A stretch of 28,541 nucleotides of DNA, from positions 77,309 to 105,849 of the forward strand of contig MU657180.1 of the NCBI GenBank assembly GCA_026770575.1. Direction: 5' to 3'. Every line of letters begins with the position of its first letter. The first letter of the stretch is position 1. Below, in pieces: positions 18,716-26,674 of the stretch. Source of the stretch: Pelagophyceae sp. CCMP2097. Lineage: Eukaryota > Sar > Pelagophyceae. A program made the position numbers and the translations under genes. The notes under the pieces were generated by a model, which saw only the letters and a program-made list of their open reading frames with translations, was not told the DNA's origin and searched no databases.

Positions 18716-19384
18716 ATGTTCCTCCGCGTCTCGCTCCTCTGCCTCGGCGCGACGGCCATTGAGATCAAAACTCACCGCGCCGCCGGTGCCCGCCCCGCGC
18801 CCAAACCCAAGTCGCGCCGCATCGACGATGACGACTCGTTCCCTAACGACTCGGTCATCTACGCCGACGCCTACGACCCTACCATCCTCTCGCAGCAGAC
18901 GTTCTTCGACGCGGAGAGGGCTTTGGCTTTGAGGAAGATGCCGACGCTGGGCGAGTCGCGAGCCCAGAAGATCGCGCGCAAACTCAGAGGCGGCGACACC
19001 TCGGACAGCAACATCCCGCAAGCCACGTTCCTCGACGCCGAACTCGCCCTCGCGATGCGCAAGGTGCCGGCGTTTGCGCCGAGCCGCGCTTCAATCCTCG
19101 CCCGGCACCTCCGCGGCGGCGAGAGCGTCTCAAAAGTCCTCTCGGAGCAAACGCTCTTCGACGCCGAATTCGCGCTCGCGCTGCGCAGGGCATCTTTGCG
19201 CAAAATGCCCTCGGCGCAAAGCATGACGCTGCTCCTCGCGCTCCGCGGCGGCGGCGACAGCACGGTCCTCTCGCAGCAGACGTTTAACGACGCGGAACGC
19301 GCCATCGCGCTGCGGAAAGCGCCGGCCGCGCCGAGCCGGACGATGACAATGCGCCGCCTCCGCCGCGCCGCCGCCGACTCATAG
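18716..19384 (+). CDS. Secreted four-repeat protein with LRGG motifs, family not recognised
   Basis: Single exon, 222 aa, starting at the ATG at 18716. The N-terminus MFLRVSLLCLGATA fits a signal peptide. A basic then acidic linker follows (PKPKSRRIDDDD). Four repeats start at residues 57, 100, 141 and 184, spaced 43, 41 and 43. The consensus is (I/V)LSQQTFFDAERALALRK, then a P/S-rich turn with SRA, then a basic helix ending LRGG (residues 90-93, 132-135, 176-179). The fourth repeat ends LRRAAADS and lacks the GG. LRGG is also the C-terminal motif of ubiquitin, but no ubiquitin fold is present. Evenly spaced double-Gly sites in a secreted protein suggest either a helical repeat scaffold or a precursor cut into similar peptides. 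I do not recognise the family. Confidence 0.8.
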   Translation: MFLRVSLLCLGATAIEIKTHRAAGARPAPKPKSRRIDDDDSFPNDSVIYADAYDPTILSQQTFFDAERALALRKMPTLGESRAQKIARKLRGGDTSDSNIPQATFLDAELALAMRKVPAFAPSRASILARHLRGGESVSKVLSEQTLFDAEFALALRRASLRKMPSAQSMTLLLALRGGGDSTVLSQQTFNDAERAIALRKAPAAPSRTMTMRRLRRAAADS

Positions 19385-19770
19385 CTCCAAGCTCCTCTTT
19401 GAAATACTAATTGTGTACATACTCCAGAAACCTCGACCACATTTGGATGGTGTTGCGGGAGCTAGCGGCATGCTTATATAAGAACGGCTTATGCGCCCTG
19501 GGCGAGCACAGCGGCGGCGCGCCTGCATGCTTATATAAGAAGGGCTTATGCGCCCTGGGCGAGCACAGCGGCGGCGCGCCTGCGCGAGATACGCGCTCCT
19601 CGATCGCGCGGCCCCGCCAGGAGCATTGGCGCGCGCCGGCGGGCGGGAACCCGCGGGAGTGGGCGCATTTCGTTAACGAGTCGATGCTTCCTCGGTGGCG
19701 GGGGTTCCGGCAGGGCCTTTTGCCGGTCCTTTAAAGAAAGCTCTAGAAGCCTGAGACGATTGGGATTGAG
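19385..19770. other. Gene-free spacer apart from the 57-bp duplication
   Basis: An ATG-less open stretch of about 100 codons crosses the tandem repeat and ends at 19734, but it shows no recognisable domain. The spacer carries the 3' flank of the LRGG-repeat gene and that of the converging MYND/Sel1 pseudogene. Confidence 0.4.
19468..19581. repeat. 57-bp tandem duplication containing CTTATATAAG
   Basis: Two units, 19468-19524 and 19525-19581, differ by one base. Each begins GCATGCTTATATAAG, with the palindrome CTTATATAAG at 19473-19482 and 19530-19539. The unit length is a multiple of three and one plus frame stays open through it (CLYKNGLCALGEHSGGAP repeated), but there is no good coding context. 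The TATATAAG boxes could equally be duplicated core promoter elements. Confidence 0.8.
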
Positions 19771-20760
19771 CTAGAAGACGATGGGCAACGAGTTCGGGTC
19801 AAACTGGTTCTGCGCAAGTCCCAAGTTGACGAAGATCTCCTTGCCGTTGACGAGCTGCGCGAGATACGCCTCTGCAAACCTCAGCTGGATTTGCGGCTCA
19901 GCGCCTCTGCCTCGAGCTTTTGGATCTCCGCCGCAGCTTCGGTGCGGCCCTTTGCGACGGCGCGCTTGAGGAAGCGCAGCCCCACGTCGAGGCCCAGCGG
20001 CACGCCCCTTTGGCGTGACAGATGCCGAGGCCGAAGAGCGCGCAATCATCGCCCTGCGCCGCGGCGAGCCGCCACCACTTCACGGCCTCGCCGTACGACT
20101 GGGCCACGCCCATCCCCACGAAGAATAAAGCGCCGAGAATCGATTGCGCATGAGGCAATCCCTGCTCTGCTGCGCGCCGGAACCACTGCGCGGCCGTCTC
20201 GTGGTTGATCTCGACTCCTTCTCCGTCCTGATAGCAGTGCCCCAGTTGCGTCTGTGCTTGTACGTACCCTTGCGCAGCGGCGCTCTCGTACAACTGGAAC
20301 GCCCGCTGCTGGTCCTGCTCGAGGCCCTTGCCACCATCGCAGTACGCCCGTCCGAGAACCGTCATAGCCTCTGCGTTCCCCTTGTCCGCGTGCTTCTGCA
20401 TCCGGCGCAGCCACACGACGTCCGACTTGGAGGCTGGCGCTCTGCAGAGTCGTAGAATACTTGCATGCCATTTTCGATGGGAAGCAAGTCGAGGCAGATG
20501 GCACACGTGTCGCGCCAGGCCGGGATGACGTCGTTCAGCGGAATGGCCTTGGTCTTCGGCGGCATGATCGAGTCGAGCGCGCGGTCTTTGAACTCGTCGC
20601 CGAGCTGCTTGCACGCCTTGTTGTGCCCTCGTTTCCAGTCGAATAGCTGGCACGCCTTGGAGCAGTAGTGCCTCGAATTGCACTTGGTGCAATGCTTGCC
20701 GTTCGGCGCGGCGCAGACGCAGCACGGCTCCTTGGGTGCGACCGGCGGCGGCGCGGCCAT
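19771..20760 (-). pseudogene. MYND zinc finger / Sel1-repeat protein gene, broken
   Basis: Starting at the ATG at 20760, MAAPPPVAPKEP leads into a good MYND finger (CCVCAAP...CTKCNSRHYCSKACQ...HNKAC). Then come MPPKTKAIP and the first half of a RING-like motif (DTCAICLDLLPIENGMQVF). There the frame fails: the remaining Cys/His core of the RING is missing, and the continuation (CRAPASKSD...LRRMQKHADKGNAEAM) resumes in another frame. Three Sel1 repeats follow (AYCDGGKGLEQDQQRAFQLYESAAAQG, and so on). A second shift falls after GLGICHAKG at about 20010, and a third near 19870 before LAQLVNGKEIFVNLG. Intact relatives would be RING-Sel1 adaptor proteins, which form large families in some algae. 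The 19-bp GT...AG between the first two blocks is too short and out of phase to be an intron. Confidence 0.72.
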
Positions 20761-20961
20761 CGTGGCGGCCGGGACCGGGACGCGCGTCTGGTGCCGGCGG
20801 CCGGGCGCGTGCGATGTACTAGGTACCGTCGCGACCGCGACGCGACTGCGACTACGTTTTGGCGACACGTGAGGCAGCCCAATGGGGGAACGGGCGGGAG
20901 ACGGCCAGGGATGGCTCGACCGCCCAAGTGAGGACTCGTTCAAGTTCGCGAGACCGTGACT

Positions 20962-21557
20962 GCGTTCTGTTTTTTTACCAAGTGGGGAGGCACAGTAGGG
21001 GCAAAACGCTCGCAAGTGGGTGGGTGGACCCTCCTTCCTGGTCCTCTATGATTTTGAAAGTGGGTGGGTACCCCCCCCTAAGAGGTCCCTTCGCTGGAAT
21101 AGACGGAGACGACGACGACGCTGCCGACGGCGCCGCGGCGGCCGATGACGCGGCGACCGACGACGACGTGGCCGGCGGCTACGCTGGGACACCCGCCGCC
21201 GATGCCCCTCCGCCACTCAAGCGTACGCGCCGCGAAGGTCTCCGGGCCCCGACGACGCGAACACACCGCCTCGAGAGAGCCCACAGCTGTATCACCCGCG
21301 AGTTTACCGAGGCTAAAAAAGTGCGTGCCTCGATGGCTCGGCTCGTCAAGTGGGTGGGTACCCCCTCCTCAGAGGCCCTCCTGGGCTCGTAAAAGTGGGT
21401 GGGTCCCCCCTCCTAGTTGCCCCTACTGTTCCCCCCCAAAGGAGGACTCCTTATCACTGCTCGTCGACGCCATGCTCTGCCCCGCCCTGCTCCGCTCGTC
21501 CACGACATGCGTCGATACGTGAATATCCTTCCCCCACTTGGTAAAAAAACAGAACGC
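20962..21557. mobile_element. Terminal-inverted-repeat element, possibly Mutator-like
   Basis: Bases 20962-20987 and 21532-21557 are 26-bp perfect inverted repeats, beginning GCGTTCTG outside and with a run of seven T. An inner pair, ACAGTAGGGGCAA (20992-21004) and its inverse (21417-21429), is also perfect; the right arm has about 100 extra bases between the pairs. The 9-mer GTTCAAGTT lies at 20938-20946 and 21562-21570, outside both ends, and could be a 9-bp target duplication as made by Mutator-like elements. The left copy is 15 bp from the repeat, so this is tentative. No transposase is encoded; the element would be non-autonomous. Confidence 0.7.
21013..21416. repeat. Four AGTGGGTGGGT repeats in two 43-bp-spaced pairs
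   Basis: AGTGGGTGGGT occurs at about 21013, 21056, 21346 and 21389, mostly followed by a C-rich run (CCCCCCTCC). The spacing of 43 bp is the same in both pairs. They lie inside the inverted-repeat element, either side of an Asp/Ala-rich open stretch (21096-21200), and are likely part of its internal structure. Confidence 0.7.
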
Positions 21558-21724
21558 TGAGGTTCAAGTTTACTAGTACTAATCGCTAAACAATTCTGCA
21601 AGCCGGACCTGCCCTGGGCCTGGTGAGGCTACGTCGACGTCGACTTCGGACTTTCGGCGACCGTGTAGCGTTCGTCGCGCCCCCCCGCGGCCCGAAGCTC
21701 ATCTTGGCTCGAGAGCGCCGCGGC

Positions 21725-23086
21725 ATGCGCGTCGCGCATGTCCGGCCGAGCGTTTTGGATGTTTTGCCGCATTGGCTCAGCTTCCTCTACGCGCGCGACG
21801 TCGTCGCGTTTGCGGCGGTGTCGAAGCTCCATCGGCGCCTCCTCGAGGACGCGCACTTGCTCGTCGACGCCGCGTCGGACGCGTCTCGCACCTCGTCAGA
21901 CGGCGCCGACCGCGCCGTCGAGCTGCGCGCGGTGTCGCGTGAGCCGTTGATATGTGTCTGCGATGACTTTTTAACAGCCGACGAGTGCAGAGCCCTCGTC
22001 TCGCTCGGCCGCCTCGCAAAGGCGTTTCGCTGCGGCGCGCGCCGGCTGCGAGACAAGCACTACGTCTCGACGAAGGCTGGTTGGATCCCGCCCAGGGCGA
22101 GAAGGCTGCTCCAACGACTCGACAAACGCTGCGCCGCCGTCTGCGGCGCGCCGCCAGACGCCGACGACGGCGCGGGTTCCGACGGCGGCTGCGCCGGGAG
22201 CGCGCGTGGCGGCGAGGCTTTGGAGCTGCACTTCACGCCGGCGACGCACGACCGCGCCTGCGCGCCCACGCACCCGGCTGAGGCCGGATCGTCGCTGGAC
22301 CGCGCGGTCTGGTGGCTCTCCGAGGCCGGCGTGCACGTCGCACCCCGCGCCGGTTTAGAAAACCCGGGTCGGCAGTCGTATGCGGCAGCACGGGGGCTGT
22401 GCGACGCCATGATGATATGTGATACCTCTGTTCACCTATGTTGCCTCGCAGGTGGACGTGAACAACGGCTTCCCGCGGCGCTACGCCACCGCCCTCATCT
22501 ACCTCAACGACGTAGCGCCGCTCGACGGCGGCGGCACCGTCTTCCCCGCCGCCGGCGCGCGCCAAGGCGACGCCATCCTCGCCACGGCATCGAGCCTTCT
22601 CAACGCCGGGGTGCACCACACGGACTCAGCGATCCGGCAGGACGACGACGAACGCTTATTCGACGACGGCTGCGACATGCTCGCCGCCGCGTCCAGGCTC
22701 TGCCTCGACGACGTCTCCGACCGGCTGCGAGGCGGGACGGCCAGCGGCGCGCTCGGCGTCGGCCTCCGTGCGTATATTCCTTGACGCCATTCCGACTCTA
22801 TCGCGACTTGAAAATAGGCGTGCAGCCCCGCGCCGGGTCGCTCTGCCTCTTTTGGTCGCTCAAGGACGACGGCGCCGTCGACGAGCGGTCCTGGCACGGC
22901 GGCGCGCGACTGCTCCGGCCATCGCAGGCGGGCGACGCGGGCAAGTGGACCCTGCAGTCGTTCAGGCGACTCCCTTCAAACGTCTCGGGCCGGGCCGGAT
23001 TCGTTTCAGAGTCGCGGCGACAGCTTGCATCAAGTGGCGGCGGCGTCCGCATCACCGTCCGAGCCTCAGCCTGTATCGTGAAATAA
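21725..23086 (+). CDS. Prolyl-4-hydroxylase-like 2OG-Fe(II) oxygenase with F-box-like N-terminus
   Basis: Three exons, 21725-22336, 22452-22767 and 22818-23086; 398 aa. The second intron (50 bp, GTGCGT...AATAG) is clear. The first (115 bp, GTCGCA...CGCAG) has an unusual donor but joins VH to VD to make the HxD iron motif (HVD). Before it, VLDVLPHWLSFLYARDVVAFAAVSKLHRRLLED resembles an F-box, and ICVCDDFLTADECRALVSLGR is the usual P4H entry. After it come FPRRYATALIYLNDVAPLDGGGTVFPAAG, PRAGSLCLFW, the distal His in SWHGG, and GKW with the Lys that binds 2-oxoglutarate. The family hydroxylates proline in wall or other proteins. There is no signal peptide, so an intracellular role is inferred. 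Between the Fe motifs is an Asp-rich insert. Confidence 0.85.
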   Translation: MRVAHVRPSVLDVLPHWLSFLYARDVVAFAAVSKLHRRLLEDAHLLVDAASDASRTSSDGADRAVELRAVSREPLICVCDDFLTADECRALVSLGRLAKAFRCGARRLRDKHYVSTKAGWIPPRARRLLQRLDKRCAAVCGAPPDADDGAGSDGGCAGSARGGEALELHFTPATHDRACAPTHPAEAGSSLDRAVWWLSEAGVHVAPRAGLENPGRQSYAAARGLCDAMMICDTSVHLCCLAGGREQRLPAALRHRPHLPQRRSAARRRRHRLPRRRRAPRRRHPRHGIEPSQRRGAPHGLSDPAGRRRTLIRRRLRHARRRVQALPRRRLRPAARRDGQRRARRRPPCVYSLTPFRLYRDLKIGVQPRAGSLCLFWSLKDDGAVDERSWHGGARLLRPSQAGDAGKWTLQSFRRLPSNVSGRAGFVSESRRQLASSGGGVRITVRASACIVK

Positions 23087-23529
23087 ACCCCCTCATGCCT
23101 CATGGTGGTTCCTGTGTTTGTATCGTGGTGCCTGCGAGCCGTCGTTGGGTTCTTGTGAGCCGTCGTTTGGACCCACGGCGCCTTCCGCCGCACGCCCCAA
23201 AACGGGTCCAACGCAGCGCTGCGCGAGCTGCTCTTGGGCCACGGCACGCAGGCGCTCATGCAGTTTACAATTGTAGCGGGTTATGTCCGCAAAACCCGTT
23301 GACGCGACCTTGTGAACAGCCGACATCAACCTCATGCAGGCCTGCGCCGACCCGCGGCAGTTTTCGGAAGCCATGCGCGACCCGGCGAAGCGGGCCGTCA
23401 TCGCCAAGCTGGAAAGGCGGGCCTCGTCCGCCTCGGGCGGTGACGGCACCGAACACGCGGGACGTTCTAAGATATTCCAGCGAAGCACCGCCCCACGAAT
23501 GTGTGGCTCCGTAGAGGAAACGTAAATGA
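23087..23529. other. Tail-to-tail spacer with a possible exon remnant
   Basis: Between the converging P4H and WD40 genes. Two plus-strand stretches look coding: NGSNAALRELLLGHGTQALMQF (about 23196-23268) and DINLMQACADPRQFSEAMRD (about 23323-23400, continuing RAVIAKLERRASSASGG). A GTAGCG...AACAG between them would be an intron by position but fails to keep frame. I treat it as a decayed or partial gene of unknown family. A TGAGCCGTCGTT-type direct repeat lies at 23136-23170. Confidence 0.35.
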
Positions 23530-24621
23530 TTAGAGTGCGACGTCCCAGAGCCGCGTCGTCCCGTCCTTGCTCGCCGTCGCGACGCGCTTGCCGTCGGGCG
23601 AGAACGCACAGCCCCTGACCCAGTCGGTGTGCCCCTCGAGCGCCATCTGCAGCGCGCCTGTCTCGGCGTCCCAGAGCCGCGCCGTATTGTCCTCGCTCGC
23701 CGTCAAGACGCGCTCGCCGTCGGGCGAGAACGCGCAGCTCATGACGTCGTTGGTGTGCCCCTCGAGCGTCGTCAGCAGCGCGCCCGTCTCGGCGTCCCAG
23801 AGCCGCGCCATATAGTCCTCGCTCGCCGTCACGACGCGCTCGCCGTCGGGCGAGAACGCGCAGCACCAGATGCCAACAACGCCGTGCTCGAGCGTCGTCA
23901 GCAGGGCGCCCGTCTCCGTGTCCAATAGCCGCACGGTCCCGTCGTCGCTCGCCGTGACGAGGCGCTTGTTGTTGGGCGAGAACGCGCAGCACCAGACGCA
24001 GTTGATGTGCCCCTCGAGCGTCGTCTGCAGCGCGCCCGTCTCGGCGTCCCACAGCCGCACCGTCGTGTCGCTGCTCGCCGTCGCGATGCGCTCGCCGTCG
24101 GGCGAGAACGCACAGCTCGCGACCCAGTCGGTGTGCCCCTCGAGCGTCTTCAGCAACGCGCCCGTCTCGGCGTCCAACAGCCGCGCCGTCTTGTCCTCGC
24201 TCGCCGTCACGATACGCTTGCCGTTAGGCGAGAACGCGCAGCTCATGACGTAGCCGGTGTGTCCTTTCAGCGTCAGCAGCAGCGCGCCCGTCTCGGTGTC
24301 CCAGAGCCGCACCGTCCTGTCGCTGCTCGCCGTGACGATGCGCGTGCCGTCGGGCGAGAAAGCGATGCTCCGGACGTAGTCGGTGTGCCCCTCGAGGACT
24401 GCTCGACGCTTGAAGATGCGGTCCTGCCAGATGAGTTTGCGCAGAGCCAGCGCCGCGGCGCGCGCGTCGCGAGCGACGTGCTTCGTGACAAAGAGGCCGT
24501 TGAGTGAGGCCACCATCCGGAGGATGGGCGTGAGCAGGTCATTTTGCTCAAACACTTTAAGCGCAAGCGCGCCGGCTGGGCGCGGCTGGGCGCTGCGCGA
24601 GGCCGTGCGGGCGACGGGCAT
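23530..24621 (-). CDS. WD40-repeat protein, seven blades, with F-box-like N-terminus
   Basis: Single exon, 363 aa from the ATG at 24621; the frame upstream of it has only GTG. Residues about 20-65 ([20 protein letters not shown]...[20 protein letters not shown]) look like a short F-box or BTB-like helical adaptor. Then seven WD40 units of 42 residues follow, each of the form [24 protein letters not shown](E/D)DxTxRLWDxETGAL. Seven blades close a beta-propeller. The units are very alike in DNA as well as protein, a sign of recent tandem amplification or gene conversion. The fifth has lost the GH dipeptide (LEHGVVGIW), and two have RLLD in place of RLWD. Such propellers present ligands for ubiquitin ligases or signalling complexes; the partner is unknown. 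Confidence 0.9.
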   Translation of the reverse strand: MPVARTASRSAQPRPAGALALKVFEQNDLLTPILRMVASLNGLFVTKHVARDARAAALALRKLIWQDRIFKRRAVLEGHTDYVRSIAFSPDGTRIVTASSDRTVRLWDTETGALLLTLKGHTGYVMSCAFSPNGKRIVTASEDKTARLLDAETGALLKTLEGHTDWVASCAFSPDGERIATASSDTTVRLWDAETGALQTTLEGHINCVWCCAFSPNNKRLVTASDDGTVRLLDTETGALLTTLEHGVVGIWCCAFSPDGERVVTASEDYMARLWDAETGALLTTLEGHTNDVMSCAFSPDGERVLTASEDNTARLWDAETGALQMALEGHTDWVRGCAFSPDGKRVATASKDGTTRLWDVAL

Positions 24622-24829
24622 GTGCCAGATGCGCCCGGGTCGCCGACTCGGAGGCCCCGAGACGCCTTCTCGGAGGCGAGAAAATGCCCGACGCAGTTCC
24701 GAGCGACGGCCGCGCACCGAGATGCGGGCGACTCGTACGAGGGGCCGCGCAGGACGCCCACGCGTGCGCACGCGTCTGGCCACGCCAAGGGTCGTTGAGG
24801 TCCGGTCCCTAGTAGCCTGGGCCTAGGGT

Positions 24830-25152
24830 GGATGGGTTTTCTCTTAAGGATAGATTCTCGATAATCCGGGCAAAAGTCAGTTTACTTGGGTATTTCCCGG
24901 CAAAATTTGAATATTTTACTTCAAACGATCTCAAACAGAACTACGAATTCCTAAGTCTTGACACTAAATTTTATGTTTTATGTTTTTTTCTGTGTAGCGG
25001 TAATTTCCGGGTTTTCTCGTGTTTTGAGAGGCTCATCCGAGCCCCTCTGGACGATATCGAGCTCTTCCATAGCAAGTATCGACTGAGTATCGTCGCTCCC
25101 TCTCCGTTTTAAACACTAAGCGAGAAAATTCCTCTTTTTGATTCTCTTATCA
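24830..25152. other. AT-rich segment left of the hAT element, probable LINE remnant
   Basis: Base composition changes sharply at about 24830 from GC-rich gene DNA to AT-rich DNA. No gene is seen. The last bases before the hAT element translate as IPLFDSLINSC, which aligns loosely with ISSFPSLSDAA of the LINE at the window start, so this is probably the degraded upstream part of the second LINE copy. Stops interrupt it. Confidence 0.45.
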
Positions 25153-25160
25153 ATTCATGC
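25153..25160. repeat. 8-bp target-site duplication, left copy
   Basis: ATTCATGC here is repeated exactly at 26074-26081, directly outside both ends of the inverted repeats. An 8-bp duplication is the hallmark of hAT transposition. Confidence 0.92.
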
Positions 25161-25191
25161 CAAGGTGGGTAAAAACATGGCGACGGGCTCC

Positions 25192-25237
25192 AGGGAACAT
25201 GTTTGAAACAACGTTTTGAGGGGATTTCATAAAACAC
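25192..25237. repeat. hAT subterminal repeat, left copy
   Basis: It matches 26004-26049 in the same orientation with one indel and a few substitutions. Subterminal repeats in hAT elements usually bind transposase, but those tend to be shorter and clustered, so these direct 46-bp copies are unusual. Confidence 0.85.
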
Positions 25238-25338
25238 CCAAAAGCACGTATTTAATTAAAACACGCTAAAATATCGCGCGTGTCGGAGCGCGTCCGCCAC
25301 CCTCGCGGAAGACCAAGGAGTCGTACAAAGCGGTCTGG

Positions 25339-25731
25339 ATGATCATTCCACAATGTATTGGGATCTGCCTAGTAGGAACTCCTATTCGCCTAAAGTTATT
25401 GCGAGAGCGACGTGGCCGCCACGCACTGAGGCCGATGTCGGGACGCGCGAGGGACCCGGTGCACGGGCACATCCTCCTGGAGGTGGGGACGTACGAAGAT
25501 GGCGGCAAGACGAAGTCCCGCAAGAAGTGCACCTGCGTGCACTGCGGCAAGATGCAGGTCTTCGCCAACGTGGGCCGCCTGCGCGCGCACTTGTCGGGCG
25601 ACGACAGCATCGCAGCCAAGGACGGCGGTGGGTGGGGAGCCTGCGCCGCGGCGCCGGTGCTCGTCAAGCAGAAATTCAAGGCGGTGCGATCTTATAATCC
25701 ATGCGCCATCCGCGAGCACGTTTCCCCGTAG
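25339..25731 (+). CDS. BED-type zinc finger fragment of hAT transposase
   Basis: 130 aa from an ATG at 25339. CTCVHCGKMQVFANVGRLRAHLSG (residues about 64-87) has the C-x2-C ... H arrangement with a following GGGWGAC, the layout of the degenerate BED finger that opens hAT transposases (CxxCgk...RlraHL.g...gv..C). The protein stops soon after (REHVSP), far short of the 600 or more residues of a full transposase, and the dimerisation and catalytic parts are absent. It could act as a DNA-binding repressor of transposition or be inert. Confidence 0.65.
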   Translation: MIIPQCIGICLVGTPIRLKLLRERRGRHALRPMSGRARDPVHGHILLEVGTYEDGGKTKSRKKCTCVHCGKMQVFANVGRLRAHLSGDDSIAAKDGGGWGACAAAPVLVKQKFKAVRSYNPCAIREHVSP

Positions 25732-26003
25732 GCGCGCCTGGCGCTGCTGTTGACGAAGAAGCGGCTCGCGGACAGTCGTGAGCTTCCGACAGTCGCAAGG
25801 CGCGCACGAGCTGCAGCGGCCGCGCGGTCGCTGCGACGCCGCCGAGATACCGCGAGATACCGCGGATTTAATCCTAATTTAGTACCCCAATTTGAGCAAT
25901 TCATCTCTCCAGGGGGTCTGCGCGGGTAGACAGGGGCCCGGCGGCGGCCGCGGGGTTGCGGCGCCACGGCGGGAAACACAGAACATCTGTTTAAGCCCTG
26001 TTT

Positions 26004-26049
26004 AGGGAACATGTTTTAAACAACGTTTTGAGGGATTTGATTAAAACAC
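26004..26049. repeat. hAT subterminal repeat, right copy
   Basis: Direct copy of 25192-25237, ending 24 bp inside the right terminus. Its core GAACATGTTTTAAACAACG contains the palindrome AACATGTT. Confidence 0.85.
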
Positions 26050-26073
26050 GTCTTTAAGTTTTTACCCACCTTG

Positions 26074-26081
26074 ATTCATGC
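26074..26081. repeat. 8-bp target-site duplication, right copy
   Basis: ATTCATGC, identical to 25153-25160. It ends immediately before the TA that bounds the next element, so the two transposons abut with no spacer. Confidence 0.92.
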
Positions 26082-26083
26082 TA

Positions 26084-26674
26084 CAAGATGGTTTCGCCAA
26101 GAAAGTCAAGTATTTTTTGGGCAAATTTGAGACGGTCTTTCGAGGTACAGTTACCGGGGTCGCATGCTGCGCGCCGAGACGCCTCCAGCCGTGCCGGGTG
26201 AACTTTCCTACGTCTTATATGGGCTGAGAAAATCGATTTGGCGACTTTGGCGAGGGCCGTTACCACCCAAGGAGACCTCGGATTTTCGTTCACCCGGCGC
26301 CGATGGCCGCGTACGGCCGTGTGTAAGAAGGCTACGTCGAGCAACCACCGAAATACCTGACCCAAAAAGCCCGGGACTGTCACCAAAAAGCTACAGTTGG
26401 CCCATATTTTTGAAAAATGGGCCGTTTCTTCTCTCTTTTTTAAGAAAAGTGGCCGTTTTTTTAGAAACTATGTGGTATGTGTTTATATAAAAAGGGTGTC
26501 TATATCTTTCGATCGCTGTAACTTTTGCAAAAGACGCTCTTTGGTTAAAGTAGAGCTCTGGCGGACTTTTCCTTGGGGTGCGTGCGCGGCCGCCGGAAGC
26601 TCAGCCCAATGCCCACTTTAGTTTTACCAAAAAAACGCGCAATGCAAAATCAGTTTCTTGGCGAAACCATCTTG
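26084..26674. mobile_element. TA-flanked inverted-repeat element (Tc1/mariner-like MITE, 591 bp)
   Basis: The termini are 21-bp perfect inverted repeats beginning CAAGATGGTTTCGCCAAGAA, flanked on each side by TA (26082-26083 and 26675-26676). Counting the TA, the identity is 23 bp. TA target duplication is characteristic of the Tc1/mariner group. No transposase is encoded, so it is a non-autonomous element. The TA sits exactly where the LINE copy at the window start has its own TA (478-479, followed by AGGTTGATT), showing that it inserted into a LINE. Confidence 0.82.

Larger units (their letters stand above)
25161..26073. mobile_element. hAT-superfamily DNA transposon, deletion derivative (913 bp)
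   Basis: The ends are 16-bp perfect inverted repeats CAAGGTGGGTAAAAAC (25161-25176 and, inverted, 26058-26073). The start CAAGG fits the YARNG rule of hAT termini, and an 8-bp duplication ATTCATGC flanks it. Subterminal 46-bp direct copies lie at 25192-25237 and 26004-26049 (AGGGAACATGTTT...AAAACAC). The interior keeps only a zinc-finger-coding fragment, not the DDE catalytic domain, so it would need a transposase in trans. The perfect repeats and duplication suggest a fairly recent insertion. Confidence 0.9.

Noticed and set aside
20435..20460. A 19-bp intron joining the RING half to the Sel1 part
   Set aside because: GT...AG is present, but the length is below any plausible spliceosomal intron here and the phase does not restore the frame.
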